A stretch of 64,000 nt of DNA. Origin: DATBRV01 sp036560145 (GTDB taxonomy: Bacteria; Myxococcota_A; UBA9160; SMWR01). The notes under the pieces are model-generated. The model was given only the letters and a program-made list of their open reading frames with translations. It was not told the origin of the DNA and did not search any database. The stretch is from the NCBI GenBank assembly GCA_036560145.1, contig DATBRV010000127.1, positions 1-64,000 on the forward strand. The letters are read 5' to 3'. Below are positions 60,491 to 64,000 of this stretch, piece by piece (the first letter of the stretch is position 1; each line of letters begins with the position of its first letter). Made by a program: the position numbers and the translations under genes.

Positions 60491-62520
60491 GGTCTTCGCG
60501 CCGCGTAGCCGGCCTCGCGCTGGCGCAGCGCCGCGAGGTCGGCGATCTGCTGCCGCTCGGCGGCCTCGAGCGCGCGGCGGATGCTGGCGAGCGCATCGTC
60601 CCAGTGGCCCTGCTCGGCCTGGGCCGCCGCCAGCACATCGAGGGCCGCCACGTCGTCGGGCCGGGCCCGCGCGATCGGCTCGGCGAGGGCGAGCGCCTCG
60701 GCTCCGTTGCGAAGCGCCGCGTCCGGGCAGGTGGCGAGCAGGAAGGCGAGCTGTAGGGGCGCCTCGCCGTCGGCGGGATCGAGCTCGCGCGCCCGGCGCC
60801 AGGCTTGGATCGCCTCGCGGTAGCGTCCGGAGTTCTGGCTGGCCGATGCGAGCGCTCGAAACGCCTCCGCTCCGGCGCCGTCGAACGCGACGGCGTCCGC
60901 CAGCGCGACACGGGCTCGCTCGAATTCCCCCTTCTCCATCCAGACCAGCCCGATCTTCCAGGCGTGGCGCCAGCTCTGCGGCTGTAGCTGCTTCGCCTGC
61001 TGGAAGGCGTCCAGCGACTCGTCGAATCGGCGCAGGCTCCGGAGGTTCTCTCCGAGCTCCGCCCAGGTCTCCGCCATGGACGGGTGCAGGCGCAGCGCGG
61101 CGCGAAATTCGAGCGACGCCTCAGCGCGCCGCTCGAGCTGGATCAGCGCGACGCCCGTGTTGTGAAGCGACTGCGCCAGCTGGAAATCCCGGGCGAAGAT
61201 CGTCTGGTTGCAGATCGGAAGCAGCGCGAGTCCGAGCGCGCCGGCGGGCAGCAGCTCCCGCCAGCGCCCGGCGCGGGCGCGCTCGAAACCCGCCACCAGG
61301 GCGGCGCCGGCCAGCAGCGCGAGCCCCGGAACCAGCGGATGCCGGTAGCGCGCCATCAGGTAGAAGACGAGCGGGCCCACGGCGGTCGTCGCGAGCACCG
61401 CGTAGAGCACCGCGAGCTGGCGCCGGCGCGCCCATTCGAGCGCCACGCCCGCCGCGGCCAGCGGCAGCAACACGCCGAAGTGCAGCAGGCGGCCGAGCCC
61501 GCGCAGCAGGCTCGACGAGCCTTCGAAGAAATACAGGTCTTCGGCGTCGGGGATCTCGTACCAGTTCAGCAGCAGGCGCAGCTTGCGGAGCAGGAGCGAG
61601 AGCCACTGTCCGGTGTGGGACCGGATGTGCTCGAAGCTGCGCTCGAACCAGTAGCGCGAGACCTGCTGGGCCGTGAGCTTGCGGCCGCGGGCGGCCTCCG
61701 CGAGCGCGACCGCGTCGGCGCGCTCGTAGAGCGGATCCCCGCGCCCCGGCAGCAGCGGCACGTAGATGCCGTTCGCCTCGGGACCGTTGCCAATGTAGAA
61801 GTTCGGGCCCGCCTGCGCGGTGGTCAGCACGAACTCGCCGCCGACCTTCGCGTTGCGCCAGACCACCGGCGCCAGCACCAGCGCGAGGCCGAGCAGGAAG
61901 GCGCCGAGCCGGCGCGCGCGGTGGGCGGCGGGGATCGCGCCCCCGGCGGCCAGGATCCAGAGCGCCAGCACCGGCGCCAGCAACAGGGTCTCCTCGCGGG
62001 TCAGCATCAGGAGCCCGAGCAGCGCGCCGCAGGCGCACAGCATCCCGGCGCCGGCGGTCTTCTGCGCGCGCGCCAGCGCCCACAGCAGCAGCGTCATCCA
62101 GAGCAGCCCCAGGTTGGCCTTCTGGATCAGCGCGTCCAAAAAGATGGCGGGCGGATACAGCGCCAGCAGCACGCCGGCCGCGATTCCCGCGCGGCGCGAG
62201 ACGAGCTCCCGCCCGGCCAGGAAGAGGATTCCGCAGGCGAGCGACCCGAGGGCGATCTGGACCAGGCGCACGCGAAACAGGTCCGCGCCGACGGCGAGCT
62301 TCACCAGCGCCAAAAAGTATGGGTAGAGCGGCGCCTGGTAGAACACGCTGTCGCCCAGCCAATCGCCGGCGGCGATCCGATCCGACCACTCCCAGTACGA
62401 ACGCGCGTCGGAGACCGAGGCATGGAAGAGGGGCGCCGCCTGCGCCTCGAGCAGGAAGACCAGGCGTAGCGCGAAGGCGAGCGTCACGATCCCGGCGAAG
62501 GCGAGCCGGCGCTGGCTCAC
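60472..62520 (-). CDS. Membrane glycosyltransferase (GT39-like) with C-terminal TPR domain
   Basis: About 682 residues from GTG 62520. N-terminal half: about 10 hydrophobic helices with VSDARSYWEWSDRIAAGDWLG near residue 35 (the PMT-type acidic loop). C-terminal half, from about 440: tetratricopeptide repeats (NTGVALIQLERRAEASLEFRAALRLHP; WAELGENLRSLRRFDESLDAFQQAKQLQP), the layout of periplasmic glycosyltransferases such as TMTC-type proteins. The start overlaps the stop of the SGNH hydrolase (GTGA). The likely role is in surface glycan or exopolysaccharide synthesis, like other exosortase-associated genes. Confidence 0.8.
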   Translation of the reverse strand: MSQRRLAFAGIVTLAFALRLVFLLEAQAAPLFHASVSDARSYWEWSDRIAAGDWLGDSVFYQAPLYPYFLALVKLAVGADLFRVRLVQIALGSLACGILFLAGRELVSRRAGIAAGVLLALYPPAIFLDALIQKANLGLLWMTLLLWALARAQKTAGAGMLCACGALLGLLMLTREETLLLAPVLALWILAAGGAIPAAHRARRLGAFLLGLALVLAPVVWRNAKVGGEFVLTTAQAGPNFYIGNGPEANGIYVPLLPGRGDPLYERADAVALAEAARGRKLTAQQVSRYWFERSFEHIRSHTGQWLSLLLRKLRLLLNWYEIPDAEDLYFFEGSSSLLRGLGRLLHFGVLLPLAAAGVALEWARRRQLAVLYAVLATTAVGPLVFYLMARYRHPLVPGLALLAGAALVAGFERARAGRWRELLPAGALGLALLPICNQTIFARDFQLAQSLHNTGVALIQLERRAEASLEFRAALRLHPSMAETWAELGENLRSLRRFDESLDAFQQAKQLQPQSWRHAWKIGLVWMEKGEFERARVALADAVAFDGAGAEAFRALASASQNSGRYREAIQAWRRARELDPADGEAPLQLAFLLATCPDAALRNGAEALALAEPIARARPDDVAALDVLAAAQAEQGHWDDALASIRRALEAAERQQIADLAALRQREAGYAARRPYRPGR

Positions 62521-63752
62521 GACCCGCTCTCGGCGAGGATCCGGCCGGCGACGGCTTCGGCGATCAAACGGTTTCCGAGCGGATTCGGGTGCACGGGCTC
62601 GACCATCAGGTAGCGGAGCAGGGCACTTCGCACCGGGTCCCGAGCCAGCTTTCGATAGAACGCCTCGTCGTAGTAGACGAGGCGGTAATGCTCCACGTCC
62701 TGGCTCCAGAAGCGCTCGATCTCGGCGCGCTCGGGCTGGAAGCGACGTCCGGCGAGCAGATCGTCGAGGCCCGCGCGCAGGATCTCGCGGCCGTCGAGCC
62801 AGGCAACCGATTCCTGCCGCGCGATCTCCGCGATCGCATCGCGGAAGACGGGTCCGATCAGGACCAGGTCGAGCAGGACGACGCGGGCGCCGGCGCCGCG
62901 CGCGGCGCGGATCATCGCGAGCAGGTTCTCGCGGAACTCGGCGGGGGACACCCGGGTGCTCTGCGCGGGGCGGTCCGGTTCGGTCCGCCGCGCGTCCTGC
63001 CGCGGCAGGAACAGCCGCGCGGTCGCCAGCTGGCTCAGCGCGGTGTAGAGGCGGAGCCGCACGGGGCTGATGCGCTCCGCCTTGGCGGCGTCGGAGGAGA
63101 CGTCGAGCTCGAGATCGTTCGCCCCGAAGCCGAGCACCACGAAGTCGGGCCGCCGCCGCGCGAGGATTCCGGTCAGCAGCCGCCGGCCCTGGAAGCTGGT
63201 GTAGCCGGGCACCCCGTAGTTCACCACCGCGGCGCGGGGCAGCCCCTGCTCGCGCAGGCGCTGCTGGAGCTGCGCCGGATAGGTTTCGTCCTCGCCCACG
63301 CGGAAGCCGAAGGTGCAGGAATCGCCGAGCGCGACGATCACCGGCGAGGCCTGCTCCCCGGCGCCGGGGAAGGCGCGTCCGCGCTGACCTTGGGGTCCGA
63401 TCCGGATCCGCCAGGTCGCGGGCCCCGTGCGCAGCTGGTAGACGCGATTCTCGACCTCCAGCGCGGTGTCGGGCCGCAGCCTCCAGAACAGCTCGGCATC
63501 GGGCAGGTAGAGCCCGGGCACGCCTGCGCCCGCCTCGAGATCCCGGTCGAGGATGTCGAGCCACGCCGTCTCGATCGCGCCCGAGCGGGCGTCGATCGCC
63601 GCGGGAGGCGGCGCGGTGAGCGCGAGCCAGAGGCGGGCCGCCCCCTCGATCAGCAGCAGGCCCGCCGCGACCAGCACGATCGCGAACGACACCTGCCTGC
63701 GTAGGGAGACGTTGGCGAGGGTGTCATCCCCCCGCGTCTTCGGGTCCGTCAC
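62517..63752 (-). CDS. SGNH/GDSL hydrolase, membrane-anchored
   Basis: 411 residues. One N-terminal helix (SFAIVLVAAGLLLIEGAARLWLAL) anchors the protein outside the cytoplasm. Block I is ALGDSCTFGF, block II has NYGVPGYTS, block III FGANDLEL, and the catalytic His is in PVHPNPLG. Such proteins include O-acetyl esterases/transferases of exopolysaccharides. It is coupled to the downstream glycosyltransferase, so a glycan-trimming role is likely. Related to the protein at 1013-1993. Confidence 0.82.
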   Translation of the reverse strand: MTDPKTRGDDTLANVSLRRQVSFAIVLVAAGLLLIEGAARLWLALTAPPPAAIDARSGAIETAWLDILDRDLEAGAGVPGLYLPDAELFWRLRPDTALEVENRVYQLRTGPATWRIRIGPQGQRGRAFPGAGEQASPVIVALGDSCTFGFRVGEDETYPAQLQQRLREQGLPRAAVVNYGVPGYTSFQGRRLLTGILARRRPDFVVLGFGANDLELDVSSDAAKAERISPVRLRLYTALSQLATARLFLPRQDARRTEPDRPAQSTRVSPAEFRENLLAMIRAARGAGARVVLLDLVLIGPVFRDAIAEIARQESVAWLDGREILRAGLDDLLAGRRFQPERAEIERFWSQDVEHYRLVYYDEAFYRKLARDPVRSALLRYLMVEPVHPNPLGNRLIAEAVAGRILAESGS

Positions 63753-63773
63753 TTCCCGCGTTTCACCCCCACC

Positions 63774-64000
63774 CTACGGGCAGGCGACCGGCGTCTTCTG
63801 CTCGGGGGGGAGTCCCGACGGCCCGGCCGGATGGCCGTACCCCGGCTTGAAGAATGCGAAATCCATGGCGTCCACGGCGCCGCTGCAATCCATGTCGGCG
63901 AGCGGGTCGTAGCCGGGCTGTCCCGATTCCGTCAGGTAGGCGGTCTTGAGGAGGCTGAAGTCGCTCGCCTCGATGGCGCCGTTGTTGTTGAAATCGCCGT
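63774..64000 (-). CDS. Dockerin-like secreted protein, 5' end outside the window
   Basis: The last 75 residues of a gene whose start lies beyond base 64000. It contains two dockerin-like calcium loops (GDFNNNGAIEASDFSLLKTAYL and ADMDCSGAVDAMDFAFFKPGY, in spaced form) and ends GPSGLPPEQKTPVACP. Same family as 12804-13235, including the GPSG(F/L)P...Q...C ending. The stop TAG is at 63774-63776, and the SGNH hydrolase starts 21 bp further on the same strand. Confidence 0.8.
   Translation of the reverse strand, partial: GDFNNNGAIEASDFSLLKTAYLTESGQPGYDPLADMDCSGAVDAMDFAFFKPGYGHPAGPSGLPPEQKTPVACP

Noticed and set aside
62521..63564. An upstream extension of the glycosyltransferase/TPR gene to about 1030 codons
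   Set aside because: The extension is a shadow of the SGNH hydrolase; the GTG at 62520 overlaps that gene's stop, as at many junctions here.

Overview
High-GC bacterial chromosome segment (roughly 70% GC by eye) with many ATGA/GTGA/TTGA stop-start overlaps, frequent GTG/TTG starts and several convergent gene ends that overlap by up to about 100 bp. The gene set suggests a Gram-negative, aerobic, environmental bacterium: NADH dehydrogenase subunits, the late heme pathway, acyl-CoA dehydrogenases, phosphatidylcholine synthase, ClpS/ClpA, an outer-membrane barrel with a metal ABC importer, and an exosortase with PEP-CTERM proteins. A deltaproteobacterial or myxococcal-type lineage is my best guess; the window has no rRNA to settle it.

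Layout. 1-4687: 3' part of an ammonium transporter, an SGNH hydrolase, an amidase and an IucA/IucC-like protein. 5023-10805: a lysine 2,3-aminomutase-like radical SAM enzyme coupled to an ATP-grasp ligase, a second convergent ATP-grasp ligase, an MFS transporter, then citrate synthase. 10894-14996: exosortase, a sigma-54 promoter with twin upstream sites, a secreted dockerin-like protein and two tandem PEP-CTERM paralogues. 14974-19404: a lipoprotein, a propeller protein with a CxxCH site and a PQQ-type dehydrogenase. 19412-24214: a metal (zinc/manganese-type) uptake operon whose permease is fused in frame to a lipoprotein-like domain. 24281-35967: peroxiredoxin, crotonase, hydrolase, acyltransferase, clpS-clpA, an LtaS-like sulfatase, a MATE exporter and ispH. 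36033-47070: two acyl-CoA dehydrogenases run into hemE-hemN-hemY; hemH lies on the other strand. 47943-54472: nuoB, an E2-lipB-lipA lipoate module, then nuoI-nuoC-nuoD and two small genes. 54564: tRNA-Cys. 54716-58512: a third PEP-CTERM protein, then a tail-to-tail pair of units, each a short peptide gene plus an HExxH enzyme. 58650-64000: a CrcB fluoride channel, membrane glycosyltransferases, an SGNH hydrolase and a partial second dockerin-like gene.

The strongest candidate for an undescribed system is 55674-58512: two 60-70-residue peptide genes, each directly upstream of a different protein resembling the HExxH peptide-modification (beta-hydroxylase) family. Second is the aminomutase / ATP-grasp / transporter neighbourhood at 3491-9714, which could make and export a beta-amino-acid-containing small molecule. 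Third is the exosortase locus with its sigma-54 promoter. A dispersed repeat family (7 full units at 4 loci) sits at gene ends and extends coding frames; its core is constant while its stem-loop varies.
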